DNA from: JBMYYE01 sp049609065
GTDB lineage: Bacteria; Pseudomonadota; Alphaproteobacteria; Rhodobacterales; Rhodobacteraceae
DNA: 25,247 nt
Direction of reading: 5' to 3'
NCBI GenBank assembly: GCA_049609065.1
Contig: JBMYYE010000023.1
Span: 1-25,247, forward strand
The notes below the pieces were generated by a model. That model was not told where the DNA came from. It did no database searches and saw nothing but the letters and a program-made list of their open reading frames with translations. Each line of letters begins with the position of its first letter. Within the stretch, counting starts at the first letter, position 1. This document shows positions 7,272 through 15,552 of the stretch, piece by piece. Both the position numbers and the translations under genes were made by a program.

Positions 7272-7760
7272 TTAATTCACCTTGCGTGGCGGCATGAAGG
7301 GCAAAGGCGTGACATTGATGCCCTCTTCGATCAATTCTTTGGCCTCAGAAATCGGCGTTTCGCCGTAGATCGCGCGCTCTTTGCTTTCTCCTAAATGCAT
7401 GGCGCGGGCTTCTTTGGCAAAATCATCCCCGACATATTCGGAGTTTTTTGTCACCTCATCACGCAAAGCTTCAACCGCTTTTAGAAGTTCAGGGTTCGGG
7501 GCATTCACCGCAGGCGTTGGCGCAGGATCGGCCGTGGCCGCAGCTGGCACAGGCACCGCGTCATCCGAGCTAGCAGGGCGCGCGGCTTTCTTACGTGACG
7601 CTTGCACAGAGGGCGCCATCAAAGTTTTCGACACGTCGCTATCCCCACAGATCGGGCAGCTCACCAAATGAGACGCCACAAGCGTTTCAAACGCGCTCGC
7701 GGATTTGAACCAGCTTTCAAACTTATGTCCATGCGCACATTTTAACGCATATTGGATCAT
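7272..7760 (-). CDS. DUF1178 family protein
   Basis: The 162-residue protein starts MIQYALKCAHGHKFESWF and has a rubredoxin-like metal site formed by Cys and His in the CAHGH region and CPICG near residue 35, the hallmark of DUF1178. An Ala/Pro-rich variable linker follows, and then the conserved tail with AKEARAMHLGESKERAIYGE and LPFMPPRK. The function is unknown; the family is common in alpha- and betaproteobacteria. The ATG at 7760 was chosen because GAGG lies 7 bases upstream and the family begins there; a GTG five codons earlier (7775) is less likely. The gene stands alone on this strand, convergent with dtd and divergent from pseB. Confidence 0.9.
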   Translation of the reverse strand: MIQYALKCAHGHKFESWFKSASAFETLVASHLVSCPICGDSDVSKTLMAPSVQASRKKAARPASSDDAVPVPAAATADPAPTPAVNAPNPELLKAVEALRDEVTKNSEYVGDDFAKEARAMHLGESKERAIYGETPISEAKELIEEGINVTPLPFMPPRKVN

Positions 7761-7978
7761 GATTTTGCCTCGCACTGCTTAGGGTATGTGAATTATCTAT
7801 GCCGAGCCGCATCAAATGTGAAGGTGTCCGAGGATGACTTTCATGCAAAAAACACCGATTTCACGGCAAATTCCATGCGATATCTGACATTTTTCTGCCG
7901 AATATTAAATTTCACATGGCATTCACACCCAAGCTTGGGTAGGTCTCAAAGGCAGGAAAACACGCATAAGGACACTCT
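7761..7978. other. Divergent intergenic region between the DUF1178 gene and pseB
   Basis: The 218-base region should hold promoters for both directions but no strong consensus pair was seen. TGTGAA or its complement TTCACA occurs four times (about 7786, 7816, 7912 and 7922), and a perfect 14-bp palindrome lies at 7927-7940. An AAGGA ribosome binding site for pseB lies at about 7967-7971. No convincing small gene was found. Confidence 0.5.
7927..7940. repeat. Perfect 14-bp palindrome upstream of pseB
   Basis: ACCCAAGCTTGGGT is its own reverse complement and lies 38 bases before the pseB start. With no loop it would make a poor RNA hairpin, so a binding site for a dimeric regulator is more likely than a terminator. 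No known operator was recognised. Confidence 0.5.
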
Positions 7979-8977
7979 ATGTTTAACGATAAGAGCATCT
8001 TGATCACGGGCGGCACTGGCTCCTTTGGTAAAAAATATGTCGAAACGATTTTGGCCCGCTACAAACCGCGCCGCATCATTGTGTTTTCGCGTGATGAACT
8101 CAAACAATTTGAAATGCAGCAAAGCTACAATCACCCGAGCATGCGCTATTTTATCGGCGATGTCCGCGATGCTGAACGTGTGAAACAAGCCATGGACGGG
8201 GTCGATTATGTGATCCACGCGGCGGCTTTGAAACAAGTGCCCGCAGCGGAATACAATCCAATGGAATGTATCAAAACCAACATCCACGGCGCGCAAAATG
8301 TGATCCAGGCCGCAATCGAAACCGGCGTGACCAAAGTCATCGCCCTTTCCACGGACAAAGCGGCCAATCCTGTGAACCTTTATGGGGCGACGAAGCTTGC
8401 CTCAGATAAACTCTTCGTTGCCGCCAATAATATGGTTGGCCAGCGCGACACGCGCTTTGCGGTTGTGCGCTATGGCAATGTGGTGGGCTCACGCGGCTCC
8501 GTTGTGCCGTTTTTCAATAAACTGATCGCGGAGGGTGCGACCAGCCTTCCGATCACCCATGCGGGGATGACGCGCTTCATGATCACCTTGCAAGAGGGCG
8601 TGAATTTTGTGCTGAAAAACTTTGATCGCATGCATGGCGGTGAAATTTTCATCCCGAAAATTCCATCCATGAAAATGACGGATTTGGCGAAAGCCATGGC
8701 CTCTGATCTTCCCCATGACATCATCGGTATTCGCCCTGGCGAAAAGCTCCATGAAATCATGTGCCCTGCGGATGACAGCCATCTTACGCTTGAATTTGAG
8801 GATCACTATGTGATCCAGCCAACAATCCAATTTGCCCATGAAAGCGATTTTACGGAAAATCGGCTGGGGGAAAAAGGCACGCTTGTGGAGCAAGGATTTG
8901 AATATAATTCAGGCAACAACACCGAATGGCTCACCGATGAGGCGTTCCTTGAAATGGCTGCAGAGAAAAATCCATGA
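7979..8977 (+). CDS. pseB: UDP-N-acetylglucosamine 4,6-dehydratase (inverting)
   Basis: The 332-residue protein is a short-chain dehydrogenase of the FlaA1/PseB type. The NADP-binding motif TGGTGSFG is near the N-terminus, and the catalytic group is seen in STDKAANPVNLYGATK with Asp126, Lys127 and Tyr135, spaced as in characterised PseB enzymes. It converts UDP-GlcNAc to UDP-2-acetamido-2,6-dideoxy-L-arabino-hexos-4-ulose, the first step of pseudaminic acid synthesis, in the cytoplasm. The product sugar usually decorates flagellin or surface polysaccharide. AAGGA precedes the ATG. The stop overlaps the pseC start by 4 bases (ATGA), so the two are coupled. It is the first gene of the pseBCF-phnA run. 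Confidence 0.95.
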   Translation: MFNDKSILITGGTGSFGKKYVETILARYKPRRIIVFSRDELKQFEMQQSYNHPSMRYFIGDVRDAERVKQAMDGVDYVIHAAALKQVPAAEYNPMECIKTNIHGAQNVIQAAIETGVTKVIALSTDKAANPVNLYGATKLASDKLFVAANNMVGQRDTRFAVVRYGNVVGSRGSVVPFFNKLIAEGATSLPITHAGMTRFMITLQEGVNFVLKNFDRMHGGEIFIPKIPSMKMTDLAKAMASDLPHDIIGIRPGEKLHEIMCPADDSHLTLEFEDHYVIQPTIQFAHESDFTENRLGEKGTLVEQGFEYNSGNNTEWLTDEAFLEMAAEKNP

Positions 8978-10119
8978 TCCCCTATGGTCGCCAAAATATT
9001 AACCAAGCTGACATTGATCTGGTGGTCAAAACCCTCACGTCAGATTATTTGACCCAAGGACCACAGGTCCCCGCCTTTGAAGCCGCCATTTGTGCGGCAA
9101 CTGGGGCAAACCACGCGGTGGCGGTAAATTCCGCGACCTCTGCGCTTCATATTGCGTGTTTGGCGCTTGGGCTTGGGGCTGGCGATCTTCTTTGGACCTC
9201 GCCTATCACCTTTGTGGCGTCTGCCAATGTTGGGCTTCTATGTGGGGCAAAGGTCGATTTTGTTGACGTGGATCCAAACACATTTAATATGTGCCCTGAG
9301 GCGCTTGAGGCGAAGTTAAAGCTGGCTGCGGCCCAAGGCACACTCCCTAAAATCATTATGCCGGTGCATATGTGCGGCCAATCTTGTGACATGGCGCGGA
9401 TTGGCGCATTGGCCAAAGCCCACGGCATTCATGTGATCGAAGATGCAAGCCACGCCGTTGGCGGCACCTTTCATGATGTGCCCGTTGGCAAATGTGAACA
9501 TTCCGATATTGCGGTGTTTAGCTTCCATCCCGTGAAAATCGTCACCACCGCCGAAGGTGGTATCGCAACAACCAATGATCCTACCCTCGCCCAACGGATG
9601 GAATTGTTTCGCTCGCATGGGGTGACCCGTGATGAAAGCCTCATGACCAAAGAAAGCGAAGGCGGCTGGTATTATCAACAAGTGGCCCTTGGTCTCAACT
9701 ACCGTATGACCGAACTTCAGGCTGCACTTGGCGTGTCACAGATGACGCGCCTCAAGGATTTTGTTGCAAAGCGCAATCAACTTGCTGAGCGGTATGATGT
9801 GGCTTTGGCCGATCTCGATTTGGACCGACCGGGTCGTCTCACAGGCGCCTATAGCGCGTTTCACCTTTATGTCATTCGGGTGGATGCCACACGGCGCAAG
9901 GCCATTTATGACAGCTTGCGCGCCGCGGATCTTGGGGTAAACGTGCATTATATACCCGTGCACTTACAGCCATATTACCAAAATCCAGGCTTCAAACAGG
10001 GCGATTTCCCCAATGCTGAAACCTATTACAGCCGCGCAATTTCGATCCCACTTTACCCTGATATGACGGATGCGGACCAAGATTACGTCATTCAATCCCT
10101 CACAACCGCGCTGGCATGA
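8974..10119 (+). CDS. pseC: UDP-4-amino-4,6-dideoxy-N-acetyl-beta-L-altrosamine transaminase
   Basis: The 381-residue protein is a DegT/DnrJ/EryC1 family sugar aminotransferase. The PLP-binding lysine is Lys188 in SFHPVKIVTTAEGG, and the supporting aspartate is in IEDASHAVGG. The start MIPYGRQNINQADID and the ending with IPLYPDMTDAD match PseC. It transfers an amino group from glutamate to the 4-keto sugar made by PseB, the second step of pseudaminic acid synthesis. The gene overlaps pseB and pseF by 4 bases on each side, so the three are almost surely cotranslated. A related aminotransferase such as an ArnB or LegC type is possible from motifs alone, but the PseB and PseF neighbours decide the call. 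Confidence 0.94.
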   Translation: MIPYGRQNINQADIDLVVKTLTSDYLTQGPQVPAFEAAICAATGANHAVAVNSATSALHIACLALGLGAGDLLWTSPITFVASANVGLLCGAKVDFVDVDPNTFNMCPEALEAKLKLAAAQGTLPKIIMPVHMCGQSCDMARIGALAKAHGIHVIEDASHAVGGTFHDVPVGKCEHSDIAVFSFHPVKIVTTAEGGIATTNDPTLAQRMELFRSHGVTRDESLMTKESEGGWYYQQVALGLNYRMTELQAALGVSQMTRLKDFVAKRNQLAERYDVALADLDLDRPGRLTGAYSAFHLYVIRVDATRRKAIYDSLRAADLGVNVHYIPVHLQPYYQNPGFKQGDFPNAETYYSRAISIPLYPDMTDADQDYVIQSLTTALA

Positions 10120-10796
10120 GCAATATTTGCCTCATCCCCGCGCGAGGTGGTTCAAAACGTATCCCCCGCAAAAACATCAAGCCCTTTGAGGGCAAACCCA
10201 TGATCGCATGGTCCATCGAGGCGGCCAAAGCCTCTGGACTTTTCAGCCGTATCATTGTTTCCACAGATGATCCCGACATCGCCACCACCGCGCGCGACTA
10301 CGGGGCCGAAACCCCATTCATGCGCCCGCCAGAGATCGCAGATGATCACGCAACAACAGTAGATGTGGTGCGCCACGCTCTTGATGGCCTTGGCACCGAT
10401 ATTGAGGCTCTTTGCTGTCTTTATGCGACAGCGCCTTTTGTCCGCGCCACTGATATCCAAGCGGCGCGTTTGCTTTTGACTGGGGAAAAAGTGTTTTCTA
10501 TGCCCGTGACCACATTTCCATTCCCGATCCAACGCGCTGTTGCCATCACGCCAGATGGCGGGCTTCAAATGTTTAACCCGAAAGAGGCCCAAACACGGTC
10601 CCAAGACCTCAACGAGGCCTACCATGATGTAGGGCAATTTTATTGGGGCACCCCCGATGCATGGCGTTCGGACATTCCGATTTTTGGCCCAAAAACCGCG
10701 CCGCTCATCATTCCGCGGTGGCGGGCCCAAGACATTGATACAACTGAGGATTGGACACGTGCCGAAGCACTTTTCCGAGCCATAAAGGACAGCTAG
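10116..10796 (+). CDS. pseF: Pseudaminic acid cytidylyltransferase
   Basis: This 226-residue protein belongs to the CMP-sugar synthetases. The N-terminal nucleotide-binding motif IPARGGSKRIPRKNIK and GKPMIAWSIEAA are complete, and the ending RAQDIDTTEDWTRAEALF is typical of PseF. It joins CTP and pseudaminic acid to give CMP-pseudaminic acid, the last step before transfer to flagellin or surface glycan. NeuA-like enzymes for sialic or legionaminic acid are similar, but PseB and PseC upstream favour PseF. The ATG overlaps the pseC stop by 4 bases. The pathway genes expected between these steps (pseH, pseG, pseI) are not in this window. Confidence 0.9.
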   Translation: MSNICLIPARGGSKRIPRKNIKPFEGKPMIAWSIEAAKASGLFSRIIVSTDDPDIATTARDYGAETPFMRPPEIADDHATTVDVVRHALDGLGTDIEALCCLYATAPFVRATDIQAARLLLTGEKVFSMPVTTFPFPIQRAVAITPDGGLQMFNPKEAQTRSQDLNEAYHDVGQFYWGTPDAWRSDIPIFGPKTAPLIIPRWRAQDIDTTEDWTRAEALFRAIKDS

Positions 10797-11360
10797 ATGA
10801 CCCTCTTAAATGATCTCTCAACCCGCGCGCAGGCCTGTGAAATTTGCGGCGCAACGGAGGCGTTAGACGCGCTCGAAATTGGTCCAAATGCCGATGGCAC
10901 CGCGGATATGGCCATTCTTGCCAGCCCGAATTGCGCGGCGGTTTCTGATCCAACCGCCCCGCACTGGAAAGGTCTATCCGATGCGATTTGGTCCCCCGTG
11001 GCACCGGTGCAGGTCCATGCGTACCGGCTCTTGCATCAGCTCCAATCCGAAGCTTGGGCGCGCGATTTGCTTGAAATCGCTTATCTTGAGCCTGAAACTT
11101 TGGCCTGGGCCGAAGCCGGCATCGAAGCCGCTGATGAAGAAAGCGTCGTGCATCGTGACAGCAACGGCGTCACCCTCACGGTAGGGGACAGTGTTGTTTT
11201 GATCAAAGATCTGCCTGTAAAAGGCGCAGGCTTCACCGCAAAACGTGGCACGCCCGTGCGTAATATTTCTTTGGTTCCTGACACACCTGAGCATATCGAA
11301 GGTCGCGTCAATGGGCAGCAGATTGTCATTTTGACGAAGTTTGTTAAGAAAACAAGCTAA
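10797..11360 (+). CDS. phnA: PhnA/YjdM family protein (alkylphosphonate utilisation operon protein, long form)
   Basis: The 187-residue protein has the PhnA C-terminal domain, seen in HRDSNGVTLTVGDSVVLIKD, VKGAGFTAKRGTPVRNI and a closing FVKK. The N-terminal half is longer than in the short E. coli form and keeps one cysteine pair, Cys14/Cys17, but only a single later cysteine, Cys46, instead of a second pair, so a full zinc ribbon is uncertain. The name comes from a gene next to the E. coli phosphonate operon; the family has no proven part in phosphonate breakdown and is not the phosphonoacetate hydrolase also called PhnA. The ATG follows the pseF stop directly (TAGATG), so it is translated with the pse genes. 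Its role there is unknown. Confidence 0.88.
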   Translation: MTLLNDLSTRAQACEICGATEALDALEIGPNADGTADMAILASPNCAAVSDPTAPHWKGLSDAIWSPVAPVQVHAYRLLHQLQSEAWARDLLEIAYLEPETLAWAEAGIEAADEESVVHRDSNGVTLTVGDSVVLIKDLPVKGAGFTAKRGTPVRNISLVPDTPEHIEGRVNGQQIVILTKFVKKTS

Positions 11361-11389
11361 CTGACGTTCAATATCGTCATTTTGACGAA
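11325..11389 (+). repeat. 14-bp direct repeat and overlapping inverted repeats at the 3' end of phnA
   Basis: GTCATTTTGACGAA occurs at 11325-11338, inside the last phnA codons, and again at 11376-11389, 51 bases later in the gap. Around the second copy, TGACG (11362-11366), CGTCA (11375-11379) and TGACG (11383-11387) allow two mutually exclusive small stems. There is no following T-run, so this is not a clear terminator. Confidence 0.5.
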
Positions 11390-11475
11390 AGCTTCTCCAA
11401 TCAGACGTTGGATTATCCTTGCCCTTATTTTTTAGGGGTTCTACAACGCTTTCGGTAATTGAAGTGAGAGACACC

Positions 11476-12714
11476 ATGCCTTTATTGGTAATGAAATTTG
11501 GCGGCACCTCGGTTGGATCCTTGGACCGCATCAAGCGCGCCGCAAAACGCGTCGCCCGTGAAGTGGCAAATGGCTATGACGTCATCGTCATCGTGTCTGC
11601 AATGTCAGGCAAGACCAATGAATTGGTCGGCTGGGTGAATGAAACATCCAACATGTATGACGCGCGCGAATATGACGCCGTGGTCTCATCGGGTGAAAAC
11701 GTAACGGCTGGGCTCATGGCGCTGACGCTTCAGCAAATGGATATTCAAGCCCGCAGCTGGCAAGGCTGGCAAGTGCCGCTTAAAACCAACTCGGCCCATT
11801 CCTCCGCTCGGATCGAAGAAATCCCACGCGAAAATATGGACGAAAAATTCGCTGATGGTATGAAAGTCGCCGTGGTCGCTGGCTTTCAAGGGATCAGCCC
11901 CGAAGGTCGCATCACAACATTGGGGCGTGGCGGATCCGACACAACTGCCGTGGCCTTTGCTGCCGCGTTTGACGCGGAGCGGTGCGATATTTATACGGAT
12001 GTGGATGGGGTCTATACCACGGATCCACGCATCTCAAATAAAGCACGCAAGCTTGACAAAATCGCATTTGAAGAGATGCTCGAACTTGCGTCCTTGGGGG
12101 CAAAGGTCCTGCAAACGCGCTCAGTTGAACTTGCGATGCGCTACAAAGTCCGCCTACGCGTGCTATCAAGCTTTGAAGACAATAATGAAAATGCTGGCAC
12201 TTTGGTTTGTGCCGAGGAGGATATCGTGGAATCCAATATCGTATCAGGTGTCGCCTATTCGCGCGACGAAGCCAAAGTCACCCTCATTTCAGTGGCCGAT
12301 CGCCCTGGCGTTTCTGCGGCCATCTTCGGTCCGCTTTCAGAAGCAGGCGTGAACGTGGACATGATCGTGCAAAACATCTCTGAAGAGGGGCGCACAGACA
12401 TGACGTTTTCATGCCCCACCGATCAAGTTGATCGTGCCAAAACCGCCCTTGAGGCTGCAAAGGCCGAAGGGGAGATCAACTATCATGATCTCGTCGCCGA
12501 CATGAATGTTGCAAAAGTATCCGTCGTGGGGATCGGCATGCGAAGCCAAACAGGCATCGCGGCTAAAATGTTTGCGGCATTGTCGCAAGAAGGCGTGAAT
12601 ATTAACGTCATCACCACCTCAGAAATAAAGATTTCTGTTCTCATTGACCGGAAATATATGGAACTTGCCGTGCAAGCATTGCATGATGCTTTTGAACTGG
12701 AGAAAGCATCTTAA
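11476..12714 (+). CDS. lysC: Aspartate kinase (aspartokinase)
   Basis: The 412-residue enzyme starts with the kinase signature VMKFGGTSVGS and contains SSGENVTAGLMA and TLGRGGSDTTAVAFA for substrate and ATP binding, then two ACT domains at about residues 265-335 and 345-410 that bind allosteric amino acids. It phosphorylates aspartate, the first step to lysine, threonine, methionine and diaminopimelate. The ATG at 11476 is preferred: it gives the family's usual N-terminus and has GAGAG upstream, while an ATG at 11419 would add 19 residues without homology. The length and two ACT domains fit the monofunctional class usual in alphaproteobacteria. thrC of the same pathway is on the opposite strand about 9 kb away. 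ptsP follows after 18 bases. Confidence 0.96.
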   Translation: MPLLVMKFGGTSVGSLDRIKRAAKRVAREVANGYDVIVIVSAMSGKTNELVGWVNETSNMYDAREYDAVVSSGENVTAGLMALTLQQMDIQARSWQGWQVPLKTNSAHSSARIEEIPRENMDEKFADGMKVAVVAGFQGISPEGRITTLGRGGSDTTAVAFAAAFDAERCDIYTDVDGVYTTDPRISNKARKLDKIAFEEMLELASLGAKVLQTRSVELAMRYKVRLRVLSSFEDNNENAGTLVCAEEDIVESNIVSGVAYSRDEAKVTLISVADRPGVSAAIFGPLSEAGVNVDMIVQNISEEGRTDMTFSCPTDQVDRAKTALEAAKAEGEINYHDLVADMNVAKVSVVGIGMRSQTGIAAKMFAALSQEGVNINVITTSEIKISVLIDRKYMELAVQALHDAFELEKAS

Positions 12715-12732
12715 GGAGGCACCACGCCGCCA

Positions 12733-14970
12733 ATGTCAGAGACCACAGAAAGTGAAAGTCGCAAGCTGCTTGGCCGCTTGCGCGAAGCCTTAGCTGAGGA
12801 TGGCGAAGGGCAAGAGAGACTTGACCATGTCACTGAAATCATTGCGCAATCCATGCGCACTGAGGTCTGTTCTATTTATCTCTTTCGTGATGAAGACACG
12901 CTCGAACTCTGCGCGACTGAAGGGCTCAATCGTGAAGCGGTGCATCAAACCCGCATGAAACGTGGCGAAGGCCTTGTCGGCCGCGTTGCCAAAAAATCCC
13001 GTATCATCAACACGGCAGATGCGCCGAACGAACCCGGCTTTCGCTATATGAAAGAAACCGGCGAGGAAATCTATTCGTCGTTTCTTGGGCTTCCGATCCA
13101 ACGCTTGGGCGAAAATCTAGGGGTGCTTGTGGTGCAATCGAAAGATGCCCGCCAGTATTCCGCTGATGAAGTCTACGGTCTCGAAGTTGTGGCCATGGTC
13201 CTTGCAGAAATGGCCGAGCTTGGGGCCTTTGCCGGCGAAGAAACCGGACTGAACGCACTGCACCAACAATCGGTCATGTTTCGAGGCGGTGTTGGTCAAG
13301 AAGGCGTTTCTGAGGGCCATATCTTTTTGCATGAGCCACGTGTCGTTGTCACAAATCCAATTGCTGACAACCCGAAAAAGGAACGAAAACGCCTTAAAAA
13401 GGCACGCGCGGAACTGCGTGTCGGTGTTGATAAAATGCTCTCATCTGCGCAAGGCGGTGACAAGGAGCAACTTCAGGTGCTCGAAGCTTACCGTATGTTT
13501 GCCAATTCCAAAGGCTGGATGCGGCGCATGGAAGAAGACATCTCAGCCGGGCTTTCTGCTGAGGCGGCTGTCGAAAAAGAACAAACAACCGCGCGTTCAC
13601 GCATGGAAAAGGTCACCGATCCATACCTGCGCGAACGGTTGCATGATCTTGATGATCTCTCGAACCGATTGCTGCGTATTTTGACCGGCCAAGGGAAAAA
13701 CACAGGCGCAGCAATGCCCATGGATCCCGTATTGGTGGCCCGCAACATCGGCCCGGCTGAGCTCTTGGATTATGGCCGTAATCTCAAAGGGATCGTGCTT
13801 GAGGAAGGGTCCGTTGGCTCCCACGCGGCCATTGTGGCGCGCGCGCTCGCGATCCCGTTGATCATCAACGCCAAGAAAATCACAACTGAGGCCCTCAATG
13901 GGGATCACATTGTGTTGGATGGGGATCAAGGCATCGCCCATCTACGCCCCGATGAAAGCGTCGTCGGCGCCTTTCGCGATAAAATGGCCATGGTCGATCA
14001 GGCCAAGACACGCTACGCGGAGATTTTTGACAAACCCGCAACAAGCCTCGATGGGAAAACTGTCGCGCTCACCATGAATGCGGGGCTGATGGCGGACCTA
14101 CCGAGCTTGGAAAGTTCAGGCGCCGAAAGTGTGGGGCTTTTTCGCACTGAGCTTCAGTTCCTCATTCGCAACAAAATGCCACAACGTACTGAATTAGCGG
14201 AACTTTATTCGCGTATTTTGGATGCGGCGGGCGATAAACGTGTGGTGTTTCGCACCCTTGATATTGGCTCAGATAAGGTCCTGCCTTACATGAAGCCAAC
14301 GGATGAACCGAACCCTGCCATGGGCTGGCGGGCGGTGCGCGTGGGGCTTGATAAACCTGGCGTTTTGCAGATGCAGATCCAAGCTCTTTTGCGCGGTGCC
14401 AAGGGACGTGCGCTTACGATTATGTTCCCATTTGTGGCCCAAAGTTCTGAATTCTATGATGCCCGTGACATCGTCCATAAAATGGTCCGCGCGGAAGAAA
14501 AGCTCGGCCATACGGTGCCTGAACATCTGGAAATCGGCGCGATGCTGGAAACGCCATCCATCGCCTTTGCGCCCAAAAAATTCTTTGAGGATGTCGAATT
14601 TCTGTCCATTGGCGGCAATGACCTCAAACAGTTTTTCTTTGCGGCGGATCGGGAAAATGAGCGCGTGCGTGGACGCTATGACACGCTCAATATCAGTTTC
14701 CTCAATCTGATTGAGCGTATTTCAGAGCGGTGTATCGAAACCAACACCCCGCTTTCATTTTGTGGTGAAGATGCGGGCCGCCCGCTTGAAGCGGTCTGTT
14801 TGAGCGCCATGGGCCTACGGGCGCTTTCGATGCGCCCTGCCTCCATTGGCCCTGTCAAAGATATTTTGCGCCGCACGGATCTATCAGCGGTGCGTGACGC
14901 CATTCACGCGGCCCGTGACGAAGGCGCACAATCAGCACGGCCATATGTGAAAAAAATCCTAGGGCTTTAG
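12733..14970 (+). CDS. ptsP: Phosphoenolpyruvate-protein phosphotransferase of the nitrogen PTS (Enzyme I-Ntr)
   Basis: The 745-residue protein has an N-terminal GAF domain (about residues 20-165), an Enzyme I N-terminal helical region, the phosphohistidine domain with His364 in GSVGSHAAIVARALAIP, and a C-terminal PEP-binding barrel with SVGLFRTELQFL, PFVAQSSEFYDAR, SIGGNDLKQFFFAADREN and the catalytic cysteine in SFCGEDAG. It takes phosphate from PEP and passes it to NPr and then EIIA-Ntr, a regulatory chain linking carbon, nitrogen and potassium control; the GAF domain is the likely sensor (glutamine in studied homologues). AAGGAGG overlaps the lysC stop and lies 13 bases from the ATG, slightly far. 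The lysC-ptsP order is common in alphaproteobacteria. The 3' end is 8 bases from a convergent gene. Confidence 0.96.
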   Translation: MSETTESESRKLLGRLREALAEDGEGQERLDHVTEIIAQSMRTEVCSIYLFRDEDTLELCATEGLNREAVHQTRMKRGEGLVGRVAKKSRIINTADAPNEPGFRYMKETGEEIYSSFLGLPIQRLGENLGVLVVQSKDARQYSADEVYGLEVVAMVLAEMAELGAFAGEETGLNALHQQSVMFRGGVGQEGVSEGHIFLHEPRVVVTNPIADNPKKERKRLKKARAELRVGVDKMLSSAQGGDKEQLQVLEAYRMFANSKGWMRRMEEDISAGLSAEAAVEKEQTTARSRMEKVTDPYLRERLHDLDDLSNRLLRILTGQGKNTGAAMPMDPVLVARNIGPAELLDYGRNLKGIVLEEGSVGSHAAIVARALAIPLIINAKKITTEALNGDHIVLDGDQGIAHLRPDESVVGAFRDKMAMVDQAKTRYAEIFDKPATSLDGKTVALTMNAGLMADLPSLESSGAESVGLFRTELQFLIRNKMPQRTELAELYSRILDAAGDKRVVFRTLDIGSDKVLPYMKPTDEPNPAMGWRAVRVGLDKPGVLQMQIQALLRGAKGRALTIMFPFVAQSSEFYDARDIVHKMVRAEEKLGHTVPEHLEIGAMLETPSIAFAPKKFFEDVEFLSIGGNDLKQFFFAADRENERVRGRYDTLNISFLNLIERISERCIETNTPLSFCGEDAGRPLEAVCLSAMGLRALSMRPASIGPVKDILRRTDLSAVRDAIHAARDEGAQSARPYVKKILGL

Positions 14971-14978
14971 CCGGACCA

Positions 14979-15476
14979 TTAGCTGGATGGGTCAGACCAT
15001 GCCGTGACCTGTCCCGACACGCCGTCCCAGGCACCATCGGTCAATTCATATCCCAAGACACGGTCGGGGTTCGTGGGCGGTGGCATAATGACATCGCCGC
15101 GTTTTTCAAACCCAAACCGTTTATAATAGGGCGCGTCCCCGACCAATAGCACTCGCTCCCAGCCCAAATCACGCGCAACGCTCAGGCTTTCACGCACAAG
15201 CATACCGCCCAAACCTTCGCCTTGGCGTGTCGGGTGCACCGCCACAGGTCCCAAAAGCAAAACAGGCGCATCCCCGATCATCACGGGCCAATACCGGATC
15301 GCCCCCCCCAAAATGCCATCCGCATCACGCGCAAGGATGGATAGGGCCTGAACCGGGGGCACATTTCGGCGAAACCGATAAGAAGACAGCGCCTCACGTC
15401 CAGGCGCAAAACAGGTATCATAGAGAGCTTCCACTTCCCATAAATCCTGATCCGTCTCAGAGTTTAAGTGATACAC
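14979..15476 (-). CDS. GNAT family N-acetyltransferase (YhbS-like)
   Basis: The 165-residue protein has the GNAT core: VLLLGPVAVHPTRQGEGLGGMLVRESL contains the acetyl-CoA pyrophosphate loop (RQGEGLGG), followed by RVLLVGDAPYYKRFGFEKRG, the C-terminal strand and helix typical of the YhbS/COG3153 group. The substrate cannot be told; small molecules or proteins are both possible. The start is a GTG at 15476, with AAGG about 11 bases upstream; no better ATG exists. The gene converges with ptsP (8 bases apart) with no terminator between them and diverges from the flavin reductase gene, sharing a 76-base control region. Confidence 0.88.
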   Translation of the reverse strand: MYHLNSETDQDLWEVEALYDTCFAPGREALSSYRFRRNVPPVQALSILARDADGILGGAIRYWPVMIGDAPVLLLGPVAVHPTRQGEGLGGMLVRESLSVARDLGWERVLLVGDAPYYKRFGFEKRGDVIMPPPTNPDRVLGYELTDGAWDGVSGQVTAWSDPSS

Positions 15477-15552
15477 GCTTGTCTTCGCCTTTCGAATTTC
15501 GCATCCTTTTCACGAACAGCATTACAATGCGCATCCCAAAAATGGAAACCGA

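Noticed and set aside
7752..8003. Open frame of 83 codons on the + strand in the gap before pseB
   Set aside because: It overlaps the starts of both the DUF1178 gene and pseB, has no good ribosome binding site and no family features.
10797..11360. phnA as evidence for phosphonate degradation
   Set aside because: The family is named for its position near an E. coli operon; no C-P lyase or phosphonate transporter gene is in the window.
11419..11475. Longer lysC start at 11419
   Set aside because: The extra 19 residues precede the conserved aspartokinase start and lack similarity; GAGAG is correctly placed for 11476.
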